This document shows positions 48,972 to 58,165 of a stretch of 64,000 nucleotides of DNA, piece by piece; the first letter of the stretch is position 1; every line of letters begins with the position of its first letter. Below the pieces are notes generated by a model. That model was not told where the DNA came from, did no database searches, and saw only the letters and a program-made list of their open reading frames with translations. The position numbers were made by a program, and so were the translations under genes. The stretch comes from Gellertiella hungarica (GTDB lineage Bacteria > Pseudomonadota > Alphaproteobacteria > Rhizobiales > Rhizobiaceae), in assembly GCF_014197145.1 (NCBI RefSeq), contig NZ_JACIEZ010000005.1, positions 1-64,000 on the forward strand, read 5' to 3'.

Positions 48972-51091
48972 GGAGCGTCCTTCCTCAGCCATACCTTCGT
49001 GTCGTGGACCGCCGCCCCGCCATAGGGAGCAACCGCATCGGCGCCGGTGAGGACATTGATGCCCTCGCCATCGAGATGGGACGAATTGGGCCACAGGCCC
49101 TCGGCAATGACGACGCCGGGGCGCACTGTTTCCGACAGGCGGACATGAAGGCGCACTTCGCCGCGCGGATTGCCGATCCGCACGACGTCACCGTCGGCAA
49201 GGGCGTGCGCGGCTGCATCCGCCGGCGAGATCAGAAGCTCGGGCCGCCCCTCCTTCTGCCGCGATGTCGGCATCTCCGTGAAGGTCGAGTTCAGGAAGTT
49301 CCGCGCCGGCGAGGTCGCGAGGCGGAAGGGATGATCGGCATCGGTGCTTTCGATCAGCTCCACGTGATCCGGAAAGGCGGGCAGGCCCTGATAGGGACCC
49401 ATGGCGCCCAGGCTTTCCGGCGGCTTGACGGGGGACGGGCCGTTCCTCCAGTCGGGCGAGAAACGGAAGCGCCCGTCCGGATAGGCAAAGCCGTTGAGGA
49501 AATGCGCGGTCTCGAAATCGGGCTGGCAGTCGATCCAGCGGTTTGCCTCGAAATCCGCGAGCGTACCCATGTTGCTCCGTCGGAGGATGCGGTCGATCAT
49601 CTCCCGTTCCGTGTAGCCGAAACCCGGCCGGTCGGCGACACCGAGACGCCTGGCGAGCTCCTCGATGACGAAGAGATTGGTGCGCACCGTTGCCGGCGGC
49701 TCGACGAGCTTCGGTCCGAAGAGGAGATGACTCTGGCCCCCGCCCCTGTAGATGTCGTCATGCTCGACGAACATGGTGGCGGGAAGGACGAGATCGGCAA
49801 GCCTTGCCGTATCGGTCATGAACTGTTCATGCACGGCGGTGAAGAGGTCGTCGCGCAGGAAGCCCTGCTTCACGAGCCGCTGCTCCGGCATGACATTGAC
49901 CGGATTGGTGTTCTGGATCAGCATCGCCGTCACGGGCGGACCGTGCCGGAGCGCCTCGGCATCCCCGGTCAGGATGCGGCCGATCTGCGACTGGTCGAGC
50001 ACGCGGATCGAGGGATCCTCCATGGCGGTGCCCATCAGTTCCGACTTGTCCAGGCGATAGGCCTGACCGTTGTTGTGGAAGGCGCCGCCGCCCTCGTGTT
50101 GCCAGGAGCCGAGGACTGTGGCGATGGACGTTGCGGCATGCATCGCGGCGGCACCGTTGCGCTGCCGGGTGAAGCCGTAGCCAAGCCGGAAATAGGTGCG
50201 CTTCGTTTCTCCCACGAGCCTTGCGAAGGCCTCGATCTCGGCAACAGAAAGGCCGGTGATCGCCGCAGCCCATTCCGGCGTGCGGGTGGCCAGATGGGCC
50301 TCGAGCCCCGCGGGATCGTCGGCATAGCGGGCCATGTAGGCCCGGTCGGCATAACCGTCGCGGAACGCCACATGCATCACGGCGCAGGCCAGCGCGGCAT
50401 CGGTGCCGGGGCGCACGACGAGCGCCAGGTCCGCCTGCTTCATGGTGGCATTGTCGTAGATGTCGATGACGACGATCCGGGCGCCGCGCTCCTTGCGGGC
50501 GCGGATCGCATGGGTCATCACGTTCACCTGGGTCACGACCGCATTGGTACCCCAGATTACCACGCAATCGGATTTCGCCATCTCGCGCGGGTCCGGCCCG
50601 TGCAGCGAACCCGTGCCCATGACGAAACCGGTCCAGGCCATGTTCACGCAGACGGTATCGAAATAGCCGGAATAGCGCTTGGCAAAGCGCAGCCGCTCGA
50701 TGGAATCCCGCTGCACCCAGCCCATCGTGCCGGCATAGAAATAGGGCCAGACAGCTTCCGATCCGTGGCGGGCTTCCGCCTTGACGAAGGCTTCCGCAAT
50801 CTCGTCGAGGGCCGCATCCCAGCCGATCTCCTGCCAGTCGCCGCTCCCCTTCTCGCCGCGCCGGCGCAGCGGCGTCAGCAGCCGCTCCGGATGGTAGAGG
50901 CGTTCTGCATACCGCGCGACCTTGGCGCAGATGACGCCGGCCGTGTAGCTGTTGTCCGCCGAGCCGCGCATGCGGCCGATCCGGCCATCGGGGCCGATCT
51001 CCACATCCAGCGCGCAGGTTGAGGGGCAATCATGCGGGCAGGCCGTATGACCGATGCGGGATTTTGTGAGGTCGGGGGTCGCAATGTTCAT
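48968..51091 (-). CDS. Molybdopterin-dependent oxidoreductase
   Basis: A 707-residue DMSO-reductase-family protein. The N-terminal 4Fe-4S motif is HTACPHDCPSTCALDVE with the fourth Cys in GVICAKV. Mo-bisMGD-binding segments follow: VIWGTNAVVTQVNVMTHAI, a NTNPVNVMPE loop, and the C-terminal DVVRIGNPRGEVRLHVRLSE domain. No Tat signal is present, so it should be cytoplasmic. Electron partner and substrate are unknown. The window also has moaD and moaE at 57428-58161 for cofactor synthesis. ATG 51091 is used; its promoter region is shared with divergent rlmJ. Confidence 0.92.
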   Translation of the reverse strand: MNIATPDLTKSRIGHTACPHDCPSTCALDVEIGPDGRIGRMRGSADNSYTAGVICAKVARYAERLYHPERLLTPLRRRGEKGSGDWQEIGWDAALDEIAEAFVKAEARHGSEAVWPYFYAGTMGWVQRDSIERLRFAKRYSGYFDTVCVNMAWTGFVMGTGSLHGPDPREMAKSDCVVIWGTNAVVTQVNVMTHAIRARKERGARIVVIDIYDNATMKQADLALVVRPGTDAALACAVMHVAFRDGYADRAYMARYADDPAGLEAHLATRTPEWAAAITGLSVAEIEAFARLVGETKRTYFRLGYGFTRQRNGAAAMHAATSIATVLGSWQHEGGGAFHNNGQAYRLDKSELMGTAMEDPSIRVLDQSQIGRILTGDAEALRHGPPVTAMLIQNTNPVNVMPEQRLVKQGFLRDDLFTAVHEQFMTDTARLADLVLPATMFVEHDDIYRGGGQSHLLFGPKLVEPPATVRTNLFVIEELARRLGVADRPGFGYTEREMIDRILRRSNMGTLADFEANRWIDCQPDFETAHFLNGFAYPDGRFRFSPDWRNGPSPVKPPESLGAMGPYQGLPAFPDHVELIESTDADHPFRLATSPARNFLNSTFTEMPTSRQKEGRPELLISPADAAAHALADGDVVRIGNPRGEVRLHVRLSETVRPGVVIAEGLWPNSSHLDGEGINVLTGADAVAPYGGAAVHDTKVWLRKDAP

Positions 51092-51172
51092 GTCCTTTGT
51101 ATAGGACAAACGGGACCGGGGCAGAAGGCCTGCCGGCCAGCCCCAAAAGATTTCATCGAGGCATCACGGCAG

Positions 51173-52030
51173 ATGAACTATCGCCATATCTACCATGCAG
51201 GCAACTTCGCCGATGTGCTGAAGCACGCGGTGCTGGCCCTGCTCGTGCGCTACCTCCAGAAGAAGGAAGGCGCCTTCCGGGTGCTCGATACCCATGCGGG
51301 GATCGGCCTTTACGATCTCTCCTCCGTGGAAGCCCAGAAGACCGGCGAGTGGCAGACGGGCATCGGAAAGCTGATCGATGCCGAGCTGCCGCCGGAAGCC
51401 TCCGCGCTTCTCGAGCCCTATCTCACGGCCGTGCGCGCGCTCAATCCCGAGGGCGGCCTGCGGAAATATCCGGGCTCACCGGCCCTTGCCCGCGCCCTTT
51501 TCCGCCCGCAGGACCGGCTTTCCGCCATCGAGCTGCACCCGGAGGATGCCCGTGCCCTCGCGCGGCTCTTCGAGGGCGATCACCAGGTACGCGTGACCGA
51601 ACTGGACGGCTGGCTGACGCTGAAATCCCACCTGCCCCCGAAGGAGAAGCGCGGCCTCGTGCTCGTCGACCCGCCCTTCGAGCAGGAGGGGGAATACGAA
51701 CGGCTGGTGAAGGGGCTTGCGGAAGGCTACCGCCGCTTTTCCGGCGGGACCTTCTGCCTCTGGTATCCGATGAAGAAGGGGGCGCCGGTCGCCGCCTTCC
51801 ACGAGGCGCTGAAGGCGCTGGAAATCCCCAAGATGCTCTGCGCCGAGCTGACGGTCATGAGCGACCGCGATGCCACGGGCCTCAACGGCTCCGGCCTCGT
51901 GATCGTCAATCCGCCCTACACGCTGAAGGACGAGCTGCATGTGCTGCTGCCGGTTCTCAGGGAGCGCCTCGCCGTGGATCGCTACGCATCCCAACGCGTC
52001 TTCTGGTTGCGCGGCGAGGAGAAGAAATAG
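51173..52030 (+). CDS. rlmJ: 23S rRNA (adenine-2030 N6)-methyltransferase RlmJ
   Basis: A 285-residue methyltransferase. It begins MNYRHIYHAGNFADVLKH, the invariant RlmJ start, and carries DTHAGIGLYDL (SAM motif I) and the catalytic LVDPPFEQEGEY (motif IV, DPPF). It modifies A2030 of 23S rRNA in E. coli numbering. It is divergent from the molybdoenzyme across 81 bases. The RNase T2 gene follows 81 bases after its stop. Confidence 0.94.
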   Translation: MNYRHIYHAGNFADVLKHAVLALLVRYLQKKEGAFRVLDTHAGIGLYDLSSVEAQKTGEWQTGIGKLIDAELPPEASALLEPYLTAVRALNPEGGLRKYPGSPALARALFRPQDRLSAIELHPEDARALARLFEGDHQVRVTELDGWLTLKSHLPPKEKRGLVLVDPPFEQEGEYERLVKGLAEGYRRFSGGTFCLWYPMKKGAPVAAFHEALKALEIPKMLCAELTVMSDRDATGLNGSGLVIVNPPYTLKDELHVLLPVLRERLAVDRYASQRVFWLRGEEKK

Positions 52031-52111
52031 CTTCCGCCCGCGCGGCGCATCGCTTAAGAAAGGCGTGCCCCTCAGCCGGCCCGGCCGGCAAGACGTGGAT
52101 GAACACGCCCC

Positions 52112-52840
52112 ATGCGCCGCTCTCTCGGTTTCCTTCTCATCGCCGCACTCGCTCTTGCGGGACTGTTCCTCAAGGACGCTCCGCTTTCTACCCCGCCCAA
52201 GGGGAATACTCCGCAGCAGGATACCTCCCCTCAGCCACCGGCAAGGAAGCGGGAAGGCGAAACGGCCCGGACCATCCCCGCAGGCGCAGCCGGATATATC
52301 CTGGCGCTCAGCTGGTCTCCTGCTTTCTGCGCCAGCAGCGATCCCGAGGGCGAGAGCGACCAGTGCGAGACGGGCGCGATGCGCGGCCTCGTGGTGCACG
52401 GCCTCTGGCCGGACGGGCGCGCCGAATACTGCGACACATCCGAGCCGAAACGGCTTCGCGACGACATTGCGCGGCAGGTGATGCGCTACATGCCGAGCGT
52501 CGGCCTTGCCCGGCATGAATGGGAAAAGCATGGCACCTGCTCCGGCCTTTCCCAGCGGGACTATTTCGCGGCGACCGAGCGCGCCTGGGACGCGTTCCGC
52601 CAGCCAGAACCGCTCTCCCGCGCCACCCGGGACCAGCGCCTGGAGCGGAACCGGCTTCTCGACATGATCGCCAGGGCCAATCCGGGCCTGCCGACCTCGG
52701 CAGTCGCGCTCCAGTGCGGCAAGGGTGGCGTGCTCAAGGAAATCCGGCTGTGCCTCGATGCCTCGCTTTCGGGCCGTCCCTGCCCCGAGGGAACGCGGCG
52801 CTCCTGCTCGGCGACAATCACCGTTCTTCCCCCATCCTAG
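52112..52840 (+). CDS. Exported ribonuclease T2
   Basis: A 242-residue RNase T2-family protein. An N-terminal hydrophobic signal or anchor (GFLLIAALALAGLFL) is followed by a Pro/Lys-rich linker to residue about 55. The catalytic blocks are complete: CAS I in LVVHGLWPDG and CAS II in RHEWEKHGTCSG with Glu, Lys and both His. Eight cysteines suggest disulphides, so it acts in the periplasm or outside the cell, cutting RNA to 2',3'-cyclic ends. It may scavenge phosphate or nucleotides. The GST gene starts 20 bases after it. Confidence 0.92.
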   Translation: MRRSLGFLLIAALALAGLFLKDAPLSTPPKGNTPQQDTSPQPPARKREGETARTIPAGAAGYILALSWSPAFCASSDPEGESDQCETGAMRGLVVHGLWPDGRAEYCDTSEPKRLRDDIARQVMRYMPSVGLARHEWEKHGTCSGLSQRDYFAATERAWDAFRQPEPLSRATRDQRLERNRLLDMIARANPGLPTSAVALQCGKGGVLKEIRLCLDASLSGRPCPEGTRRSCSATITVLPPS

Positions 52841-52860
52841 ACGAGCGAAAGGCGATGGCC

Positions 52861-53463
52861 ATGATGAAGATCCTGTGTTCCCCGACCTCCCCCTATTCAG
52901 CCAAGGTACGCATGGCGGCCCGGCATCTCGGCTTCCGCTACATGGAAGTGATGGTGGATACGGTGGCGGGTCCCGCCGAACTGACCGACAACAATCCGCT
53001 GGGCAAGATCCCCGTCCTTTTGCATGGCAAGGACAAGGCCGTCTATGACAGCCGCGCCATCATGCAGTTCCTGAACCGCAAGTCGGACGGCAAGCTCTAT
53101 CCCGAGAAAGACCGCAAGCGCACCGAGGCGGAAATCCTGGAAGCCCTTGCGGACGGCATCTGCGACTGCCTTCTGGCCATCGTCTACGAGAAGCGGATGC
53201 GCCCGGAGGAAAAGCAGCATGCACCCTGGACGGAGCGCCAGTGGGAGAAGGCGCGGCGCGCGCTCGACATGCTGGAGAAGAACCCGCCGAAGATCGGCAA
53301 GAGGCTGCATGGAGGCCATTTCGCCCTTGCCGCGACGCTCGGCTATCTCGGGCTGCGCTTTGCGGGCCAGTGGGAAGAGGATCATCCGAAGCTGGTCGCC
53401 TGGGCCCTCGAATTCGCCGACCGCTTTCCCCATTACGGCGCCATGAAGCCGCAGCAGCCCTGA
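52861..53463 (+). CDS. Glutathione S-transferase
   Basis: A 200-residue GST. The N-terminal thioredoxin-like domain has KILCSPTSPYSAKVRMAARHLG and the cis-proline GKIPVLLHG, followed by YDSRAIMQFL, which binds the glutathione gamma-glutamyl group. The helical domain has HFALAATLGYLGLRF. ATG 52861 has AAGG eight bases upstream; ATG 52855 or 52864 are near alternatives. It probably follows RNase T2 in one transcript. The substrate is unknown. Confidence 0.87.
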   Translation: MMKILCSPTSPYSAKVRMAARHLGFRYMEVMVDTVAGPAELTDNNPLGKIPVLLHGKDKAVYDSRAIMQFLNRKSDGKLYPEKDRKRTEAEILEALADGICDCLLAIVYEKRMRPEEKQHAPWTERQWEKARRALDMLEKNPPKIGKRLHGGHFALAATLGYLGLRFAGQWEEDHPKLVAWALEFADRFPHYGAMKPQQP

Positions 53464-53474
53464 AAACAGCGGAC

Positions 53475-53512
53475 AAAAGAAAACCGCCGGCTGCGAGAGC
53501 GCAAGCCGGCGG
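53475..53512 (-). terminator. Terminator after the Omp25/RopB gene
   Basis: CCGCCGGCT (53484-53492) and AGCCGGCGG (53504-53512) form a nine-base-pair stem; on the minus strand it is followed by TTTCTTTT, 30 bases after the stop codon. Confidence 0.85.
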
Positions 53513-53541
53513 CTTCTGGATCGTTCCTTGCGAAACGCGTC

Positions 53542-54180
53542 TTAGAACTTGACGCCTACGCCGAGCTTCACGCTGTGCTCGTCATAGCCACGCTCGGCAA
53601 CGCCGGAAGCGAGGTTGAAGTTCTTGTTCTGGTAGTCGGTGTAACGATATTCGGCGCGGGCCGAGATCGTGTCGGTGATCATGGTTTCGGCACCGGCACC
53701 GGCAGTCCAGCCGAGAGCGTTGCGGGTGTCGGACGAGGTTGCATCCGAGCCCTTCAGGCGCGAAGCGGCAACACCGGCCGTACCGTAGACGAGAACCGGG
53801 CCGGTATCGACGCCGAGGCGGCCGCGCAGCGAGCCGTTGACACCCTGCTTGGTCTTCACGCCGGCGGTGACGTTGTCGTTGCCGGAGTAGCCGAGGTCAG
53901 CTTCACCGCCGTATACCAGCTGGCCGTCCTGGACGTTGTAACCGCCGTAGACCTGACCACCGAAGGCCTTGTCGTCGTAGCCGTTGCTGTCGAAGCGGCC
54001 GAAGTTGTAGTTGGCAGCGCCACCGACATAGGCACCGCCCCAGTTGCCGGTAGCGGCCGGCTGTTCGTAGGCCTGCGGTGCTTCCGGGATCGAGTCGATG
54101 GCATCAGCTGCCTGTGCTGCAGCGGCGAAGGTCATGGCAGCGACCGAGGAAGCCATGAGAGAGACTACAAATTTACGCAT
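53542..54180 (-). CDS. ropB: Outer membrane beta-barrel protein, Omp25/RopB family
   Basis: A 212-residue eight-stranded barrel protein. The signal peptide (RKFVVSLMASSVAAMTFAAAAQA) ends near residue 24. NWGGAYVGGAANYNFG, FGGQVYGGYNVQDGQLVYGGEADLGYS and the final HSVKLGVGVKF strand are typical of the rhizobial RopB and Brucella Omp25/Omp31 group. ATG 54180 has AAAGGAG upstream. The symbol rests on family and on its position beside uvrC; rhizobia have several paralogues. The 504-base AT-rich region upstream probably holds its promoter. Confidence 0.88.
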   Translation of the reverse strand: MRKFVVSLMASSVAAMTFAAAAQAADAIDSIPEAPQAYEQPAATGNWGGAYVGGAANYNFGRFDSNGYDDKAFGGQVYGGYNVQDGQLVYGGEADLGYSGNDNVTAGVKTKQGVNGSLRGRLGVDTGPVLVYGTAGVAASRLKGSDATSSDTRNALGWTAGAGAETMITDTISARAEYRYTDYQNKNFNLASGVAERGYDEHSVKLGVGVKF

Positions 54181-54338
54181 TTCTTTCTCCTTTCGATCCT
54201 GCGGAACCGAAGCCATCGCGGGCCGCTCGTCTGCAGGATAATCCGTTTGCCTGTGTGGCTCGAAAGTTAAAATGCTATCTAATTTGGGAAATGGAAGAGC
54301 GAAATTGTGATTTAAATGTGGCATTCAGCGGCCCGAAT

Positions 54339-54367
54339 CTTGACGTTGCTTGTTTGCCACAGGATAT
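54339..54367 (+). promoter_or_regulatory. Promoter of the candidate sRNA
   Basis: CTTGAC (54339-54344), 17 bases, then GGATAT (54362-54367), close to the rhizobial consensus CTTGAC-N17-CTATAT. No coding start lies within the following 300 bases on this strand until uvrC at 54685. A second weaker box pair, CTTACT/TATATT (54431-54458), might start a shorter RNA. Confidence 0.5.
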
Positions 54368-54373
54368 TTGTTA

Positions 54374-54600
54374 ACCATACCGAAACATTAACAACAATAA
54401 TTCATGGTAAACGACTGGTTAAATTTTATGCTTACTTAGTTGTCCGGATTTTTATATTTATTCCGGCTTCGCGCCTGCCCCGTTGCATCCTGTATTCTGC
54501 CAGACAGGGCAAGGTCTGCCTTCTGTGTGCAGTGCAAAATGCGGGCAATCCGCACTTGAAAAGAAACCGGTAAAACATGGAAGCGTCCATGTTTTTTCTT
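54374..54600 (+). ncRNA. Candidate small RNA between ropB and uvrC
   Basis: A promoter-like element at 54339-54367 and a textbook terminator at 54572-54600 bracket about 225 bases with no credible reading frame. The terminator has a ten-base-pair stem AAAACATGGA / TCCATGTTTT, loop AGCG, then TTCTTTG. Inside are two further hairpins, CCTGT/ACAGG (54489-54508) and TGCGG/CCGCA (54540-54554). No gene lies upstream on this strand that would need the terminator, because ropB is divergent. I cannot match it to a named rhizobial sRNA. Confidence 0.5.
54572..54600 (+). terminator. Orphan rho-independent terminator
   Basis: The stem 54572-54581 with 54586-54595 and the T-rich tail lie 85 bases before uvrC with no plus-strand gene upstream; it is best explained as the end of the candidate sRNA. 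Confidence 0.8.
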
Positions 54601-54684
54601 TGTTCTTTCTTTTTGACACCCGCCCCGGAAAGCCCCAAATGAGGGATGCGTGTGGACGCGTGATTTGCCCTGCCGGAGTTCGAG

Positions 54685-56721
54685 ATGACTGCACGGAAGC
54701 TGCCCGATGGCGGCATTCTCTTCGATGACGAATCGCTGGACGACGAGGAAGACATTTCCCCGGCGCCCGAGTCGCCGTCGCAGCTGGACATCGACTGGAA
54801 CGAGGGATCGGCTGCCGAGAACGGCCTTCGCGGACAGGATCTGATCGCCGAGTTCGTCAAGCGCCTGCCGAATGGACCCGGCGTCTACCGCATGCTGAAC
54901 GAGGCGGGCGACGTGCTGTATGTGGGCAAGGCGCGCAGTCTCAAGAAGCGCGTCTCCAACTATGCCCAGGGCCGGGTTCACTCCAACCGGATCGCCCGCA
55001 TGGTGCGCGAAACCGCGCACATGGAATTCGTCACCACCCGGACGGAAACCGAAGCGCTGCTGCTCGAGGCGAACCTGATCAAGCGCCTGCGGCCGCGTTT
55101 CAACGTGTTGCTGCGGGACGACAAGTCCTTTCCCTACATCCTCGTGACGGGCGACCATCGGGCGCCGGCGATCGTCAAGCACCGCGGCGCAAGAGCGCGC
55201 AAGGGAGATTATTTCGGCCCCTTCGCCTCGGCGAGCGCGGTCGGGCGCACCATCAACTCGCTGCAGCGCGCCTTCCTGCTGCGCACCTGCACGGACAGTG
55301 TCTTCGAGACCCGCACACGTCCCTGCCTTCTTTATCAGATCAAGCGTTGTGCCGGCCCCTGCACCCACGAGATCAGCGACGAGGCCTATGCGCAGCTGGT
55401 TTCCGAAACCCGTGATTTCCTGTCTGGCCGCAGCCAGAAAGTGAAGCAGACGATTGCCGCCGCGATGAACGAAGCGGCAGAAGATCTCGATTTCGAGCGG
55501 GCCGCCGTCTACCGCGACCGGCTTGCCGCGCTCTCCCATGTCCAGAGCCATCAGGGCATCAACCCTGCCAGCGTCGAGGAGGCGGATGTCTTCGCCATCC
55601 ACCACGAGGGCGGCATTTCCTGCATCCAGGTCTTCTTCTTCCGCACCGGGCAGAACTGGGGCAACCGCGCCTATTTTCCGAAGGCCGATCCGCAGCTGAC
55701 GGGCGCGGAGGTGCTGAACGCCTTTCTGGCGCAGTTCTACGACGACAAGCCCTGCCCGCGGCAGATCCTTCTGTCCGAGACGGTGGAGGAGATGGAACTG
55801 CTCGCGCAGGCGCTCTCCGAGCGCGCCGGCCACCGGGTTTCGATCACCGTGCCGCAGCGCGGCGAAAAGAAGGATGTGGTCGATCACGTCCTCGGCAACG
55901 CCCGCGAGGCCCATGGCCGGAAGCTTGCCGAAACGGCCTCGCAGGAGAGGCTGCTCAAGGGGCTCGCGGAAACCTTCAAGCTGCCCTACGTGCCGCGGCG
56001 CATCGAGATCTACGACAACTCCCACATCATGGGCACCAATGCGGTCGGGGGCATGGTGGTCGCCGGGCCGGAAGGCTTCGTGAAGAATCAGTACCGGAAG
56101 TTCAACATCAAATCGACCGACATCACCCCCGGTGACGACTTCGGAATGATGCGCGAGGTGATGACGCGGCGCTTTTCCCGGCTTCTCAAGGAAGAGGGCC
56201 TGCCCGACCGCTCTGCAGCACCCTCGACGGAAGACCTGGCGGACATGCCCTTCCCCGCCTGGCCGGACGTGATCCTGATCGACGGTGGCCAGGGACAGAT
56301 GACGGCTGTTCGCTCGATCCTCGACGAGCTCGGTATCACCGACCATGTCATTGCCATCGGCGTCGCCAAGGGCGTGGATCGCGATGCCGGGCGCGAGCGC
56401 TTCTTTCCGCCGGGCGTGGCCGGCGGTTTCACGCTGCCGCCGCGCGATCCGGTTCTCTACTTCATCCAGCGCATGCGCGACGAGGCGCACCGCTTCGCCA
56501 TCGGCTCCCACCGGGCGCGGCGCAAGAAGGAAATGGTGAAAAACCCGCTCGACGAGATCGGCGGCATCGGCCCCTCGCGCAAGCGGGCGCTGCTGAAGCA
56601 CTTCGGAACGGCCAAGGCGGTTTCACGCGCAGCGGTCGCAGACCTCATGGCCGTCGAGGGCATTTCGGAAGCGATGGCACGGACGATCTACGGACATTTT
56701 CACGAAAGTGACGGAAGCTGA
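54685..56721 (+). CDS. uvrC: Excinuclease ABC subunit C
   Basis: A 678-residue nucleotide excision repair nuclease. After an acidic N-terminal extension of about 50 residues come the GIY-YIG domain ([29 protein letters not shown]), a four-Cys-containing segment ([18 protein letters not shown]), the UVR motif ([26 protein letters not shown]), the RNase H-like nuclease half ([21 protein letters not shown]) and C-terminal tandem HhH ([19 protein letters not shown]). It makes both incisions around the lesion. It is followed by pgsA-moaD-moaE. Confidence 0.97.
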   Translation: MTARKLPDGGILFDDESLDDEEDISPAPESPSQLDIDWNEGSAAENGLRGQDLIAEFVKRLPNGPGVYRMLNEAGDVLYVGKARSLKKRVSNYAQGRVHSNRIARMVRETAHMEFVTTRTETEALLLEANLIKRLRPRFNVLLRDDKSFPYILVTGDHRAPAIVKHRGARARKGDYFGPFASASAVGRTINSLQRAFLLRTCTDSVFETRTRPCLLYQIKRCAGPCTHEISDEAYAQLVSETRDFLSGRSQKVKQTIAAAMNEAAEDLDFERAAVYRDRLAALSHVQSHQGINPASVEEADVFAIHHEGGISCIQVFFFRTGQNWGNRAYFPKADPQLTGAEVLNAFLAQFYDDKPCPRQILLSETVEEMELLAQALSERAGHRVSITVPQRGEKKDVVDHVLGNAREAHGRKLAETASQERLLKGLAETFKLPYVPRRIEIYDNSHIMGTNAVGGMVVAGPEGFVKNQYRKFNIKSTDITPGDDFGMMREVMTRRFSRLLKEEGLPDRSAAPSTEDLADMPFPAWPDVILIDGGQGQMTAVRSILDELGITDHVIAIGVAKGVDRDAGRERFFPPGVAGGFTLPPRDPVLYFIQRMRDEAHRFAIGSHRARRKKEMVKNPLDEIGGIGPSRKRALLKHFGTAKAVSRAAVADLMAVEGISEAMARTIYGHFHESDGS

Positions 56722-56837
56722 GCGGACCGCCGCAAAAATCGCATATTGCGATGGGATTTGTCGTAACCACCATTGACGCTGGATGGAACGGACCTTCATC
56801 TTAGTGTCATCCCCCTTGGAACAGAAGAAGCTGATTC

Positions 56838-57428
56838 ATGGCCTCGCGCGCATACAATATTCCAAATCTGTTGACCTATGGCCGGATTCTGGCCGTTCCG
56901 CTGATCGTTCTGTGCTTCTTCATCGAAGGAAAGCTGCAAAGCTCCGACTTCGCGCGATGGGCGGCGCTGGTCATCTTCGTGGTCGCCTCGATCACCGACT
57001 TTTTCGACGGCTATCTCGCGCGGATCTGGAACCAGACCTCGAATATCGGGCGCATGCTGGACCCGATCGCGGACAAGCTGCTGGTGGCGACCTGCCTGCT
57101 GCTGATGGCGGCCGATACGGAGAAGACCATCGCCGGCTGGTCGCTCTGGGCGGCAATCATCATCCTGTGCCGTGAAATTCTGGTCTCGGGCCTGCGCGAA
57201 TACCTGGCCGAGCTGAAGGTTTCGGTTCCCGTGACGCGCATCGCGAAGTGGAAGACCACGGTGCAGATGCTCTCGCTTGCCTTCCTGCTGGCAGGCCCGG
57301 CAGGCGACAAGGTGCTGCCCTACACCACGCAGTTCGGCATCTTCCTGCTGTGGGTGGCCGCCCTTCTGACCATCTACACCGGCTACGACTACTTCCGCGC
57401 CGGCCTGAAGCACGTGGTAGACGACTGA
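56838..57428 (+). CDS. pgsA: CDP-diacylglycerol-glycerol-3-phosphate 3-phosphatidyltransferase
   Basis: A 196-residue membrane enzyme making phosphatidylglycerophosphate. MASRAYNIPNLLTYGRIL is the typical start, and the CDP-alcohol motif is complete in TDFFDGYLARIWNQTSNIG and RMLDPIADKL. The end CREILVSGLREYLAELKVSVPVTRIAKWKTTVQM is characteristic of PgsA. The stop overlaps the moaD start by one base, and uvrC lies upstream, a conserved rhizobial order. Confidence 0.95.
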   Translation: MASRAYNIPNLLTYGRILAVPLIVLCFFIEGKLQSSDFARWAALVIFVVASITDFFDGYLARIWNQTSNIGRMLDPIADKLLVATCLLLMAADTEKTIAGWSLWAAIIILCREILVSGLREYLAELKVSVPVTRIAKWKTTVQMLSLAFLLAGPAGDKVLPYTTQFGIFLLWVAALLTIYTGYDYFRAGLKHVVDD

Positions 57429-57682
57429 TGACGCGGCTCGTCTATTTTGCCTGGGTCCGCGAGCGCATCGGCAAGTCCGAGGAAGACCTCGATCTTCCGG
57501 CCTCCGTGGAAACGGTCGGCGATCTGCTGGCGCATCTGAGGACGCTCGGCGAGGAATACGAGGCGGCGCTGGAATTTCCCGATGCCATTCGCGTTGCCAT
57601 CAACCAGGAGCATGCCGAGCGTCACGAGAGGATTGCCGGTGCCCGCGAAATCGGCCTTTTCCCGCCGATGACCGGAGGCTGA
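57428..57682 (+). CDS. moaD: Molybdopterin synthase small subunit
   Basis: An 84-residue ubiquitin-fold sulphur carrier. The C-terminal FPPMTGG ends in the Gly-Gly that is thiocarboxylated; YFAWVRERIG and RVAINQEHA match the family. It donates sulphur within MoaE to precursor Z. ATG 57428 overlaps the pgsA stop and its own stop overlaps moaE, so pgsA-moaD-moaE are coupled. Confidence 0.94.
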   Translation: MTRLVYFAWVRERIGKSEEDLDLPASVETVGDLLAHLRTLGEEYEAALEFPDAIRVAINQEHAERHERIAGAREIGLFPPMTGG

Positions 57683-58161
57683 TGCCCGTGCCGTCAATCC
57701 TGCGCCCTATCGTCTCCGTCCAGCGAGAGGACATCGATACCCGTGCCATCGTCCATGCGCTGACGGATGGGCGGACGGATGTCGGGGCGCTCGTGACCTT
57801 CACCGGCCTCTGCCGCGACGAGGCCGGGCGGCTCGAAGCCCTCGAGCTCGAGCATTATCCCGGCATGGCGGAGGCGGAGCTGACCCGGATCGGCGAAGAG
57901 GCCATCGGGCGCTTTGCGCTTCTCGGGCTCGCCATCGTCCACCGCTACGGGCGGATGGAGCCGAGCGACCAGATCGTTCTGGTGGCCGCAACCTCGTCGC
58001 ACCGGCAGGCCGCCTTCGACGGCGCGAATTTCGTGATGGACTACCTCAAGACATCGGCCCCCTTCTGGAAGAAGGAACACGGGCGCGACGGCACCGAGGG
58101 CGGATGGGTGGCCGCACGCGATGCCGACGACACGGCCCGGCTTCGCTGGAAGCAGGACTGA
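57682..58161 (+). CDS. moaE: Molybdopterin synthase large subunit
   Basis: A 159-residue subunit that converts precursor Z to molybdopterin using MoaD thiocarboxylate. GALVTFTGLCRDEAG, LELEHYPGMAEAEL, HRYGRMEPSDQIVLVAATSSHRQAAFDGANFVMDYLKTSAPFWKKEH include the catalytic lysines. The nearby molybdoenzyme at 48968-51091 is one possible user of the cofactor. It starts at ATG 57682 in a TGATG junction. Confidence 0.95.
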   Translation: MPVPSILRPIVSVQREDIDTRAIVHALTDGRTDVGALVTFTGLCRDEAGRLEALELEHYPGMAEAELTRIGEEAIGRFALLGLAIVHRYGRMEPSDQIVLVAATSSHRQAAFDGANFVMDYLKTSAPFWKKEHGRDGTEGGWVAARDADDTARLRWKQD

Positions 58162-58165
58162 CCCC

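Noticed and set aside
49004-51022. 672-codon plus-strand frame across the molybdoenzyme gene
   Set aside because: It is antisense to a protein with a complete Fe-S motif; no ribosome site or domain of its own.
54436-56601. 721-codon minus-strand frame across uvrC
   Set aside because: uvrC is certain on the plus strand; this frame also runs through the candidate sRNA terminator.
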